Below, one piece after another: positions 35,901-46,830 of a DNA stretch of 64,000 nt. Every line of letters begins with the position of its first letter. Position 1 is the first letter of the stretch. The translations under genes were made by a program, and so were the position numbers. The stretch is from Tribonema minus. Lineage: Eukaryota; Sar; Xanthophyceae; Tribonematales; Tribonemataceae. Location of the stretch: NCBI GenBank assembly GCA_017506865.1, contig JAFCMP010000013.1:310001-374000 (forward strand), read 5' to 3'. The notes under the pieces were generated by a model that saw only the letters and a program-made list of their open reading frames with translations, was not told the DNA's origin and did no database searches.

Positions 35901-38900
35901 CGGCATCGACGGAGGCGGCGGCGGAGGCGACGCGGTCGCGCAGGGCGCTGCCACCGCCGGCGGCGCTAGCACAGGCGATGCGCCTGACGCTGCCGCCGCC
36001 GCCGCCGCTGCCGCCGCCGCTGCCGCTGCAGCCGCGCCGCCGCTCGCCGTCCTCGTCAAGGGCGCGCCCGAGCGCGTGCTGGCGGCGTGCGCGACGCGCT
36101 ACGACGCGCGCGGCGCGGCGGTGCCGCTCACGGAGTCAGCGCTCAGCGCCATCACGGCTCAGGTGGAGGCGGCGGCGAGCCACGGCCAGCGCGTCGTGGC
36201 GCTTGCCGAGAGCGCCGCGCTGCCGCCCGCGCAGTACCCCGAGGGGTACGTGTTCGCCGCAGACCCCGAGCCCAACTTCCCGACGACGGGCCTGACGTTC
36301 GTCGCGTGCGTGGCGGTCACGGATCCGCCGCGCGCGGGGGTGAGCGCTGCCATCGCGGCGCTGCGCGGCGCCGGCATCAAGATCGCCATGGTGAGAGCCT
36401 GGGGAGTCGCTTGCTTAGTGTTATGCCTAACCCTAACCCTATCCCTAACCCCAGCCTAGCCCTTACCCTAACCCTAACTCGTGGCGCACCCGGGGCTTGT
36501 CGTGAGTGCCACTGATGAGGGTTAGAGAATGTAGAGGCAGCAGCACATTTGGCGGGCCTCCGCGCTGAGCTGCGCGACGGCGCCATCGAGACTGCCATGT
36601 TGAGGCTCAGCTATTGGTGGCCGCCGCATGTGCTCATTGTGCCTAGGGATACTGAGCATGATGTGTGAAGGGTATGTATCAGAAAGTCGAAATATTGAGC
36701 GAATTTACGTCTGCGGGTGTGCGGCGCCAGAGGGTGAGCACTGCCACTGCAGAACGTCGTATCCTCGGAGCCAAGATTGCAACAGCAAGTACGGATTTTG
36801 GCATGCCGCCGGCGCGGCGAACCACAACGCCTGCGCAGGCCTCATACACAGTGCCAGCACCAGTGCGACAGCTTCAGCAAACATCGTGTGACCGAAGCGG
36901 CCTGCTGCTCCAGGAGCACTGGTCGCTCGTCCTCTCAGCGAGCGGCACAGACTTGGGGTTAGGGTTAGGTTAGGGTTAGGCACAGCGTCGATGCCTTCGC
37001 CACCGCAACAGCCGGATTGCGAGGTGTGTTGTTCACGCGACCTGCAACCTCACAGTGCCGAGGGCAGGTCGCTGAGCGCTGCTGCATGCGCACCAGGCGG
37101 CCACCATCACAACCCCCCGCTGCCCCACTTTCTGTAGCAGTCACTGGAGTGGGACTCACTTGTATCCCCGTTTTTTCATTGATGCATACGATGGTGAACA
37201 GGACTTGTTCCTCACCCTGTCAGTACGATGTATGGCGCACTCATATCCCATTAGTGTCTTATCCTGTCAGCATGAGGTATGGCACACTCATATCCCATTA
37301 CTCCACGAATGCAATGGTGAACAGACCTTGTTTCTCGTCCCTGTCCTCCGTATGACGTAACGGCTACGCAGGTGACGGGTGACGCTCCCTCGACCGCAGT
37401 CGCCATCGCACGCCAGGTCGGCATCCTCAGCGGCGCCGCCGATTTGGACAGAGTCACGCAGTACACCGCGGCAGCGCTCAGCACCAGCAAGTCAGCACGG
37501 CTCAGCGCCATGGACTTCAGCTCCGTGTCTTGTTCGCTTGCGTCGGGCGCGGCGTGCGGCGGCGGCGGCAGCGGAGAGTTACTGGGGCAGCGCGCGGCCG
37601 AGTTCAAGTCGGATGCGCAGCGGCGCTTGGAGAGGGGGGCTGATCATGGGGGGGAGCAGCAGCAGCAGCAGAGCTCAGCAGTGCTGCTGGTCGGTGCGGA
37701 GGTGGAGACGCTGTCGCGCGAGGGCTGGGACTTTGCGCTGGCGCACCGCGAGCTCGTGTTCTCACGCGCGACGCCGGAGCAGAAGCTGCTGCTCGTGAGG
37801 GAGGCCATGAAGCGGGGCGACAGGTATGCATGTATGTATGGTCTCTTCTTCTTGCTTGTCTTACTCTTGTCTTACTCTGATTGACTTCGTGCTCACAAGG
37901 GAGGCCATGAAGAGGGGAGACAGGTATCCATATACTGCGAAGTATGTTGCATTGCTTCATCAATCCGTCTGACATGCACCGAAGTGTGGTGCTCTTCAAG
38001 CCATGATGATGACAATCTCGCAAGGACAGAAGCTGCTGCTTGTAAGGGATGCCATGAAGAGTGGTGCATTTACGGTCCTCTATTTGTTCCCTCACTGGCT
38101 TGACGCTTCTACTCACGAGGGACGCCATGACGCGGGGCGACGGGCATGTATGTATGGCCCTTAGAAGCTGCTGCTCGTGAGGGAGGTAATGAAGAGGGGG
38201 GACAGGTATGCATGTGTTGTCCTTGAAAGCTGCTACTCGTGAGGGAGGCCATGAAGAGGGGGGACACGTACGCATGTATGCTTTTTTGTTTTCTCACTCG
38301 GTTTGACCTGCGTCAAAGTGTGGTGTTCTTCAAGCCATAGTGTTAAGAATATTGAAAGGACCGAAGCTGCTGCTCGCGAGGGAGGCCATTAGGAGGAGTG
38401 ACAGGTACTGATACATACGTGTAGTCTTTCGCACCCTGCTTTGACCCTCTGTCAAGGCGTGGTGTTCTTATTTTGAGTCTAGCAGTGTGATGACAAGCGT
38501 GGTGCGTGAAGTATGACTTTGTGCTGTCAAACAAACACTTCATTGTTTCAGAGCACACTATGATAACAACCCCCCCCCAATCCTCACTGCTGTAACTGCC
38601 GTAACTGCTGCAGAGTGGGGGTCACCGGCGACGGCGTGAACGACTCGCCCGCGCTCAAGAACGCCGACGTGGGCATTGCAATGGCCTCGGGCTCGAGCGT
38701 TGCCCGCGACGCCGCGGACATTGTGCTGCTGAGCGATGACTTTGCCGCCGTCGTGCATGGAGTGCGCGAGGGGCGCCTCATCTTCGCCAACCTCCGCAAG
38801 GTGAACTTGACGTTTGGAGAAAAATGCAAGAAAGAGCTCATCGTGCTGCTGAGCATGACACGACAGGGCGCCTCATCTTCGCCAACCTCCGCAAGGCAAA

Positions 38901-40239
38901 TCGATGTTTGCTAATGCAGAATGTGCAGAGTGTGCTGCGTAGTTCTCGCGCTGGGCATGAAAATGGCTCAGTTGACGACTTTGTTCTTCTGAGGTACCAC
39001 CTGCAGTGGAACGCTCGCTAAGCACCAGATGTCCTTGCCTTTTGTTTTTGCCAGTGGCCGTCCGGCGCTGTCACATGGCACTACATGACAGTGCCACGCT
39101 CTCTTTCCCAACCCCCTGCCCACGCTATTGGTAGTGCCTTGCGATACCTGCCCTACGGGTGCCTCAGCTCATGTTGCCCATGATTCTGTCACTCATTGTT
39201 CCCGTACCTTAAGCTCAAACTTCAGCACTACTTCCCTCAGCCATTCCCAGCGCAGTGCCTCGCAGCGTAGCCCTACCAGTGCTTCGACCCGTGATTCTGT
39301 CGCTTGTCGTTCCTGTCCCCTAAGCTCAAACTTCAACACCCCCTCCCCCCCCCCCCCCCCAAGTTCAAACTGTAACACTCCCCCCCCCCCCCCCCCCGGC
39401 CCCCACTTCAACAGGTCATCGCGTACCAGATCTCCGCCGGGTGCTGGTCCGAGCTCCTCCCCGTCCTCGCCACCTTCTTCCTCGGCATGCCGCAGCCGCT
39501 CTCCTCGCTGCTCATGATCCTCATCTCCGTCGCGACGGACGTCTTCGCGGGCGTCGCCCTCATGAACGAGCCGCCGGAGCCGCGCATCATGGCGGAGCCG
39601 CCGCGCGACGTACGAAAGGCGCGTCTCGTAGACGCGCGGCTCGTAGCCTACGCCTACCTCTTCTACGCCAACCTCATCTCCGCGGCCGCATTCATCAACT
39701 ACTTTGCGTACATGGCGGCGCGCGGCCCCACCATCAATGACCAACTTCAAGTTGAAGTAGCGGAGTCGCCGTTCCCCGCCGGCTACGCCCCCGGCCAGCT
39801 GCTGTTTGCGTGGGACTGGGGGCAGGGCGGCGGGGCGCGCGCCGCCGATCAGCTGAGCGCTGCCAACACGGCCTCTTCCGTCTTCTTTGTTACGCTCGTG
39901 GTGGGGCAGATGGGCCACCTGCTGAGCATCCGCCGCAAGGCGCCTTATTTCGTGGAGGCAGTGCTCAGCGGCAGCGGGCTCTCTGAGCGCTGCCGCGCGG
40001 TGCTGCGCGAGGTCCGCGTCGTGCCGCGCGTCGTCGCCGCGTGGCTGGGGTCCTACGCTGTGGCGCTGATTCTGACGGAGGTTCCTGCGATTCAGAGGGT
40101 GGCCGGCACGGGGTCGGTGCCCGCGGTCAACTGGGGCTACGCCATTGGGTTTTCAGCGTGCGTGTTTGTGATCGCGGAGGCGCGCAAGTGGGCCATACAC
40201 CTGTACTCCACTTCCGTCATTGGCCGCACTGCGTGGTAG
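29913..40239 (+). CDS. P-type ATPase of the Na+,K+-ATPase (type IIC-like) group
   Basis: This is an integral-membrane cation pump. Nine exons: 29913-30077, 30202-30579, 31844-32113, 32893-33172, 33795-33867, 35244-36390, 37372-37823, 38614-38800, 39415-40239. Phases match throughout and sum to 3777 nt (1258 residues). Motifs in order: an N-terminal cation-ATPase domain (about 56-180), actuator-loop TGES at 250-253, VPEGL in M4 at 371-375, DKTGTLT with the phosphorylated Asp416, KGAPERVL of the nucleotide domain near 660, VTGDAP at the start of exon 7, TGDGVNDSP at 926-934, and M5-M10 from 985. An Ala/Gly-rich insert of about 100 residues sits in the N domain before KGAPER, which makes it longer than the usual 1000-1050. 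In M5/M6, several cation ligands known from animal pumps are not conserved, so the transported ion is uncertain. The ATG at 29913 was chosen because it is in frame and near the expected N-terminus; 29862 is an in-frame alternative. Confidence 0.93.
30836..31775 (+). repeat. three upstream echoes of ATPase exon 3 among telomere-like runs
   Basis: At 31663-31768 about 105 bp of exon 3 (gacgtcgagacgtcgcgcgt onward) is repeated with its acceptor; it could encode [20 protein letters not shown]. Older copies are at about 31295-31350 and 30840-30890. CCCTAA-type runs separate the copies. Confidence 0.92.
30990..31835. repeat. dense cluster of telomere-like CCCTAA motifs in an ATPase intron
   Basis: Perfect or near-perfect CCCTAA units occur in short runs near 31000-31090, 31175-31195, 31420-31450, 31530-31620, 31765-31795 and 31800-31825. 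They are interleaved with the exon 3 echoes. Similar shorter runs, in either orientation, occur near 4315, 6107, 6548, 6930, 20040, 24765, 25055, 26825, 33920, 36425, 36955, 43040 and 47148. Confidence 0.85.
32645..32870 (+). repeat. three upstream echoes of the ATPase exon 4 acceptor with its poly-C tract
   Basis: Segments at 32645-32705, 32706-32800 and 32805-32870 each have tcacaggcc..aaacaccctg..atgggatcca or a close variant, in two cases followed by the poly-C tract. The real acceptor is at 32892. Confidence 0.85.
33173..33335 (+). repeat. minisatellite built from the ATPase exon 4 splice donor
   Basis: Starting exactly at the donor GTGAGTCG, the unit gtgagtcgtgtca (about 13 bp) is repeated roughly nine to eleven times with small changes. 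Confidence 0.85.
33932..34640 (+). repeat. five downstream echoes of ATPase exon 5 end plus donor
   Basis: Copies near 33935-33980, 34060-34110, 34325-34370, 34450-34503 and 34590-34630 repeat gccgctggcgctgagcatgg, ggcttgccatcatcgccaac and cggtgagca. Four keep a donor-like ggtgagc. TTAGGG-like runs lie beside several of them. Confidence 0.92.
35115..35205 (+). repeat. telomere-like run plus upstream echo of ATPase exon 6
   Basis: After cctaaccctaaccctactcc comes gtcccacgtgaaggccctcg, similar to the exon 6 segment encoding [10 protein letters not shown] at 35259. The copy is diverged. Confidence 0.5.
37893..38420 (+). repeat. six downstream echoes of ATPase exon 7 end plus donor
   Basis: Copies near 37898, 38026, 38113, 38160, 38226 and 38360 repeat gaagctgctgctcgtgaggg, aggccatgaagagggg and gacaggtatgcatgta. 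Several keep the full AG-GTATG donor. Confidence 0.93.
38860..38900 (+). repeat. downstream echo of ATPase exon 8 end
   Basis: gggcgcctcatcttcgccaa then cctccgcaag is an exact copy of the exon 8 end. The donor GTGAAC is replaced by GCAAAT. Confidence 0.9.
39340..39414 (+). promoter_or_regulatory. poly-C polypyrimidine tract and acceptor of ATPase exon 9
   Basis: Two long C runs (39343-39360 and 39380-39397) precede the acceptor cttcaacag at 39414. The same arrangement precedes ATPase exon 4 (32870-32892) and metalloprotease exon 3 (18521-18578). For minus-strand COG1 exon 3 it appears as poly-G at 7939-7976. Confidence 0.7.
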
Positions 40240-42248
40240 GGAGTACAGAAAATTTCACACAGGTCTATACAGATTTCACACATGCAGAGTTCACATAGTT
40301 CTGGAGTGGTGGGGTGGGTGGGTAGGTAGTGGGCGCCCAGCTGTCGTCGATGCAACGCATCTCGACGTGAACCCTGTACGTGTACGACTCTGTACTGTAC
40401 TGTACACTGTACCGAGATGCGTCGCATCGACAACACGGCCGCACAGTAGCGTGTACTTCATGGAGGTATGCGCTTCCTTGTCTGGGTTAGAGTGTGCAGC
40501 AGCGCTCAACAGAGTTCACGCCCCGTCGCTCGCTGGCACTTGCCACGCGAATATCTGGGTCTGATGGTGCTGCCAAGCAGCGATCTGCTCCAAGGTTCAG
40601 GTTTTCTTTGCTCATCTCAGAGTAGCCAGTACATTCTCTCTTCAGCTGAGCCAAGAGCGAAAAGCCAAAGTTTTGCATTCCCTATGCCTAGTGCACATGC
40701 TCGCGAACATCACTTGCACAGCAGTGGTGTATTGCGCAAAGTCTCTCGGGGGGTAGCACAGCTGCAAGTACTGCACGCTCCCTTCTGTTTTCCTTTGGTT
40801 GGTGCATTCGCTCTTGCGTTCACCACTCCCCCTATCCAGGTTGTGCAGCCCCCTGTCCCCCTATCCCCAGCAATGCTCAGCGTGTCGATGCCAACCGGCG
40901 CAGACAGACCTTGTCTCGGAATCCCAAGTGAACTTGCTGCTACATCAAATGCCGTTTACATGTGCACAGTGTGCTGGCTGTAGTTGCAGTGATGATGAAA
41001 TGGCTGTGCGGTACCCTGCCTGGCGAGAGTGGATGATGCTCAACACGTCTGCTCACTGATGCCGTCCAAGGTGTTGGTGGCTTTACCGAATGCAGTGCCC
41101 CTACGCTGCCTGTCCTCATGCCTCAGCGCTGTATCTGCAGTGCCCAATGAAGGGGCATTCAGCGAGCTCTACAGCACCAGCCTTGTCCAATGCCAACAAA
41201 TCGCGTGACGGAAGGACTGCCATCTTTTCTTTTTTTGTGCCCTTGCCCACGAAAATTTGTGCCTGATGATGCCTGATAGAGAAAATTATACCTCCCCTGT
41301 TTTGATAATGAGACGCTCTTGGTGGGCCTGAAGTTGTGAGAGCAAGAGTGCAGGGTGCATTCATGCCTTTCACCTGCTGCTTTCGTTTGGTGGCTCTACT
41401 TGTCTGACGTGCACAGGAAATTCCGTAGACAACCGGGCAGCCGCCAACACCGATGCAAGCAACACACCTAACTTAAAGCCCAACCCTGCTGAAAGGCACC
41501 TTGCCCCTGCATGCCGTACTAGCAGGCCAGATGCATTGCATGCAGCCGTATGATGCTGAGCGACTTGACTGTTCAGGCGTTTCCAGAACGACGCGGATGC
41601 AAGTGTTCAGCAACAGCTTTCAATCCATGGGCTCGTGCAAATCTTGAAATTGTGATGACGCTCAGCTGCCCCGCAAACATATCAATGACGGGCGTTCACA
41701 CCATGCCTTGATCTGAGCCGCCGCCAGGTCTCAAGAATTCGTGACATGCATGCAGAGGCTGCCAACTACGGCAACAGCACAAACACGCTGACACATGTTG
41801 ATTCTGGCAGCCTCTGTGGATTGTCACAACAGGAGATGTGCACTGTTGCGCGTCTGTCAAGCAGCATGCCATCCTGATTGGCAATGAATCACTTGTGGCA
41901 TCAGCAATCGGGCAATGGCAGACGACGCGTTCACTCCCGCGGTCCAGAATCCAACAGCACCCAGTCACACCCGACAACTTGAGGTTGCAGCGTGCACACT
42001 CATCTTCTCCTGTATGCCGAGGGAGGCACCGTCTGCATGTGTGACGAGGTAGGCACGCCTTCCACTGCCATGCACCAGCTCAATGACAGCCAACAGCACT
42101 GCATGCTCGAACCATCTGCGTGTATGCCAAGCGAGGCACGAGCCCGAATACGCCGCACCCAAGCTCAATTCGCCTCTCCCTCACAGTGCCGCGGCGCCTC
42201 CAAGCGCGCGCAGCTGCAGCCCTCACTTCAACTTGAAGTTGTCCCCGC
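40240..42248. other. intergenic region between the ATPase and the KCTD/SPRY gene (convergent 3' ends)
   Basis: No supported gene. It contains a hairpin at 40346-40433 and a repeated segment near 42000-42140 (tgtatgcc.ag.gaggcac). The rest is unremarkable sequence with short ORFs. Confidence 0.5.
40346..40433. repeat. hairpin-forming inverted repeat
   Basis: gtcgatgcaacgcatctcg is followed about 45 nt later by its reverse complement with one mismatch (cgagatgcgtcgcatcgac). The loop is made of gtac/tgtac repeats. It lies about 110 bp after the ATPase stop, so it might act in 3'-end formation. Confidence 0.7.
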
Positions 42249-43667
42249 CTACCCCCGAGGCGCGCGGCGGCGCACCGCCAGCAGCTCGTTCGGCAGAATC
42301 TTGACCGCGTCGCCCGCATCCTTCATGACCACCGCCAGGCGCACGGACGGGCACCGCGGCGGCAGCACGCACGCCGGCTGCCCGCCCTTGACGTCCACGC
42401 CGTCGACCGAGAAGAAGAGGTATCTGTTGATGTCGAGCTCCACGCCGACGACGGAGCCCGCGCGTATCGTCACCCCCTGATGGTCCCAGCCGTCGCGGCC
42501 GCCGGCGCCGGTGGGCGCGCACGTGAAGTGATAGGGGAAGCTCGCGCCGCACGCGAAGAAGCTCCCGTCGAGCGCGTGGAGGTACCGGCCGCGCGCGTGG
42601 TTGTGCGAAGCGGATTGGTCGATGGCCGCGGGGGCGACGCCGATCATGAGCCCCGAGTCTGCGCTGCGAACGATACGCACGAAGAGCTGCGTGCGGGTTT
42701 GAGTTCTGGCCTCAGGACCGTGGCATTCCAGCCCTCCGCGCCCGTTTTCGTCGCGACGGTGCCCTCGTCGGTCAGAGCGTAGTTCATCCCTTGCGCGAAT
42801 GCCGGGGGTAGAGGGGGCTTTTGGGCGTCGGTTACTGCGGTTACAGCAGCCACGAGGGCTTCGAGGCGGTAGAACGCGGCCTCTTCTTTGAGGGCCGCTA
42901 GCTCGGCTTTTGGTAGCAGCTCTAGATGCAGAGGCACGCCCCTCAGGAAGTTGAGGATGCGGTCGAATTGCTGCAGGCAGGGGACGCACAGGGATAAGCA
43001 GGCGTAGGTGACAAAGAACGACGTGGTAGGCTGGCCCGCTTAGGGTTACAGTTAGGGCTAGGGTTAGGCGCACACGAAGACCCCTGCCATGCTGTGGAGC
43101 ACTTAGTTCGGCGCTTTTTGCGACTTTGAATTCATGGGGGTATCATTCTTCAACCGTCAGTGATATTGAGTTGTCCTCCTGCGCAACTGTTGCAAGTCGA
43201 AGCACACAGCTCAAGCATGATCAGTGGTGCTGACAAAGCCGCGTAGGTGACTGCGAACAACTCTATGCTGCCGCCACGGTCATGCTGCTTGAATTCATGA
43301 ATTCACGGCCGAATAGCTGGCATGAGGCTCGCGTCTCACACCACGCACAACCTGCTGAAGCTGATGTTAATTGATGTTGATAGTTCTGGCTGCCACGGCA
43401 ACAGCAATCACCACGAGCGCCAGCCTGACTGAGTCACAACGCGAAGAGCGCTTCTCCCGCCGCGCGTGTAGAACTTCAACTTCAACACCACCGCCGCACC
43501 TGCGAAGAACGGTCTATGAAGTAGCTGCCACCATCGCTCAGCTGCACCCCCTGACGCCCTGCCAGCAGATTGCGCAAGTAGCCGGGGGCGCTGCGCAGGG
43601 TGGCCGGCGTCGTCTCAAAGTACGCGCCTCCCGCGTTCAGCGTGACGGTTGCAGGCGGCCCTGGCAT
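42249..43667 (-). CDS. KCTD/BTB-T1 domain plus SPRY-like domain protein
   Basis: Two exons are visible: 43667-43500 and 42970-42249, joined in phase 0. Exon 1 encodes the potassium-channel-tetramerisation type BTB fold (VTLNAGGAYFETTPATLRS, then FIDRS). Exon 2 continues the BTB end (FDRILNFLRG), then a linker, then a SPRY/B30.2-like domain (GLMIGVAP, RYLHALDGSFF, SVVGVELDINRYLFFSVDG). Such proteins usually act as adaptors, often for cullin-3 ubiquitin ligases, but this partner is inferred only from the family. The reading frame changes near 42690-42720. Either there is a 32-nt GT-AG intron (just after WNAT) or a small sequence error; without it the ORF stops at 42644. The product is about 290 residues. 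A start upstream at 43721 is also in frame. Confidence 0.72.
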
Positions 43668-44639
43668 GTCAGTTACGCCTCGCTGCGGACCGTTGGGGTG
43701 TGCCTGCAGGTGCAGAGGCACGTGACAGCTGCGCTTCAGCGGATTTGAATGGCAAAGCGCGCTGGCGCTGCTTGTAGCATTGCTGTTCGGTGTTGCAGTC
43801 TATGAGGTGTTGTGTCAGCAGCTCTCAAATGACCACTTTCATGAATGACAGAGTTGAAGAAATGGTAATGCAGTTCAAGTATACAATATATCAGAGCCAA
43901 ACCACAATCATGCCATTATGTCCATGCGCAAGTTGCAGTGGAACAACCACAAGCCCAACCTTTGATTAGCACGGATCAGTGGGGTTGAAGAAGATAGCAG
44001 CGCCATTTTTTATCAAAGTGGTCACTGCAGGCCTCTGTAGGCAGTTTGAGCCGGCTCATGACAGAATCTGCATGGGCTCATGTCACAGCAACTTGACATG
44101 CTGGGCTTTGCAACACTGGTCGAGCTGATTTGCCACAGATGGAAGAGGATTTGCTATTCAGTAACTCTGATGCTCCGCACAATTCTTTCCCATGGCGGAA
44201 AATGCGTACTGCGCCCCACTCCAGAATATCTGACGTGAGGTCACGAGGTCACTCAGACCATCCATGCAAATGTGCATCACAGGCAGCCAGATGCCCGTGC
44301 GGTGATTGCCTATTGCAGCAGCAAACACAACGCATTGGCATTTTTGCCGCAACGTCTTTCAGCAAGTGCACGCACCTTTTTTCGGCGATGCCAGTCCTAA
44401 AGCACGAAGCAACCTCACAGGTGCAGCAGGCGCTGCTAGCACCGATCGAGAAGTGGTCCGAAACCTGGATGGCGGTCGCGGTCGTGCTTGATCCACCTAC
44501 AAAGAAGGCTGCGCAACAAACAGCGAGGCGGGAACAAAAGTTCACAATTTAAAAGAAGAGCTTTTAGTGAAATTCAAATCAAAGTTGAAGTCATCCAGAT
44601 CTTGGGCACCACTGCAACAAGTTTGCCAAAAACCGACCA

Positions 44640-45065
44640 CGCGTTGAAGTGCACTTAAGCGCGCTCGGTGCGCGTTATAGTTCGTTATAGCGCGCTATAG
44701 TGCATTCTCCACGCAACGGGCACGTTATAATGCGTTATAACGCGCTTTAGTGCATTCTTCACACGACGACAAAACGCATTATAGCGCGTTTCTGGCACAT
44801 CCCACTGCCAGGAACGCGTTGTAACGCGTTAAAGTGCGTTATTCACTCTCAGCAGGATGAAACCTCACACACGGGCAGAGCGCGTTATAGTGCGTTTTTT
44901 TGCGGAAAACGCGTTATAACGCGTTTGAACGCGTTATAGCTCTCTTTAACGCACAAAACTGTGGAAAGGTGCACGCGAGCATGGTGGCAGAAGTGCACAT
45001 TAACGCACTCGAGTGCGTTCGAGTGCGTTCGCAGCGCGTTTTAACGCGTTGTTGCGCGTTGTTGG
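44640..45065. repeat. array of AACGCGTT / GCGTTATAACGC palindromic motifs
   Basis: Over about 430 bp the motif gcgttata.tgcgtt or cgcgttataacgcgtt recurs more than a dozen times in irregular spacing and both orientations, which are equivalent because the motif is palindromic. Several units contain the MluI-type ACGCGT core. No ORF explains it. Confidence 0.8.
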
Positions 45066-46439
45066 ATTTTGCCGACTTTCGAGATCTTGAATGTAATGTG
45101 GCATTTCGCCCGAGTTCTGGCTGCAATTGTGGTTCCTAGGCGGGGCACTGCCATGGGGCAAATCAGCTGGTGGCTGCCTCTGGGAACTGTGCAAGGCGCA
45201 ATCCGGAGCGCAATCTGCAAACGGTTTTCATTGCAATGGGCACCCTCTGCACAGACAGCATTGAGCAAGTCAAGTGCGTCGAATGGGTACTATGGCATAC
45301 ATTGTAGATCAAACCTGTGCTTTACCGGACACCCACGCTGACGGAGTACGTGTGCATATATGTGCCGAGGTCAAGCAGCTGCCCCAGCTTCGCACGATTG
45401 GCGATTGCTGTCGAGCGGCTGTTCAGTCATGCATCAAAGCCGACCAAATATACGCCGCTGTGCTGGCACAAAAGTCACAGCACTGACATGCGCAACCGTT
45501 GTGATGGACATGGCATGGCGCGCACTATGCACAAACAGCCAAGGACACTCGTCCGCTGACGCCGCCCAAATGCGGCATGCATCGCAAACTATGGTGATTG
45601 ACTTCAGCAGTGGCAGAGTTCAGCACACAACACATAAAGACAAACAACACCAGGAGCAGCAGCGTACGGCTGCATTTATAGCATTGTTGTGATAGAGTGT
45701 GTTTGTGTGTGGGGGGGGGGCAACTTATTGCAACTTGTGTACACAGTACGGCGCCATACATACCGCCATACACTGTGCATATATACTGGTCATGATGCGA
45801 GGTGTCGACAGCGAAACTGTCCTCTGCCCACGGCAAGAACGACTGCCAACCCCTAAAGCCGAGACCCAAATCATGCTGTGTCAGTACCGGTATTGTGAAG
45901 CGCTCTCTCACGAGCTGAGGCAGCTAGAGCGACACCAATGGTAGGGGCGACGATCGTCGCCTGCGGTGCCTTCCTTGGTTACACCCATCCTCGAAAGCAA
46001 GCCGCAGCGTGCATATCATTTGGGTGCACGCGCTCTCTGCATCTCACAGCATCAATGAGTGGCAGTACAGTGCAGGCTCACCGGCCTGTGCTGTTGTCAG
46101 CTTCGTAAACTGTCAAAAATTACATCTGATCACTGTAAGTTGCTCATTGGCCAACTACCAAAAAACATGATGCTGTGACTGTTCACGCCAGCTGCTGATT
46201 GGTCAATCAGTCACACTTGGACATCACCCTTTAACCGCCGTCCACCTTCTCAAAGAAGCATGGAAGGAAAGCATAACTGCCCCCCCCCCCCTCCTCACGT
46301 TACGATACACAAGCGGCGGTCAAACACGCGTGCTCGACCTCCACACACTGCAGCTCTGCAGCAGCTGCGCGCACTCGGATGCTACTTGAAACATGCGCTC
46401 TGCAGGGCGCACTGCTACTGCGCCGCGAGAGACGCGCCA

Positions 46440-46830
46440 TCATTGAAGCCTGAGCTCCGTGCTGGCCGCAATTTCTTTCTTGCATTGGGTGACAGCGGCG
46501 CGCTCAGCGACCGCCGCCGCCGACAACGACTCTGTGCTGGCCGCATTGCATTGATGACACCTGGGCAGGTACCGAAATGCGTTGCATGCACGCCACCTGG
46601 GCGCACGACAGCGGCGCTCAGTTGGCCACGCGCACACGCGGAGCGCTGCCATCACAGCGTGTCCCAGCCCTTGTCATCGGAGCCTGAGCTCTGTGCTGGC
46701 CGCATTTTTTCTGCATCGGGCAACAGCGGGGCGCCCAGCGACACGCCGCCGCCGCCGCCGACTCTGCGCTGGCCGCATTGCATTGGTGGGCAACGGCGGG
46801 GCGCTCGGCGACGGCGGCGCTCCGCGACAC
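46440..46830. repeat. irregular tandem repeat downstream of the PfkB gene
   Basis: Blocks near 46450-46495, 46530-46560, 46680-46730 and 46765-46800 share gagctc.gtgctggccgca.tt and gggcaacagcgg.gcgc.cagcga. They lie just after the PfkB stop codon and may include echoes of its last exon region, but I could not align them to coding sequence. Confidence 0.5.

Noticed and set aside
45290-45690. Possible hAT-transposase C-terminus (ERLFSHASKP)
   Set aside because: Only a few residues fit, frames are short, and the rest of the dimerisation motif is absent.
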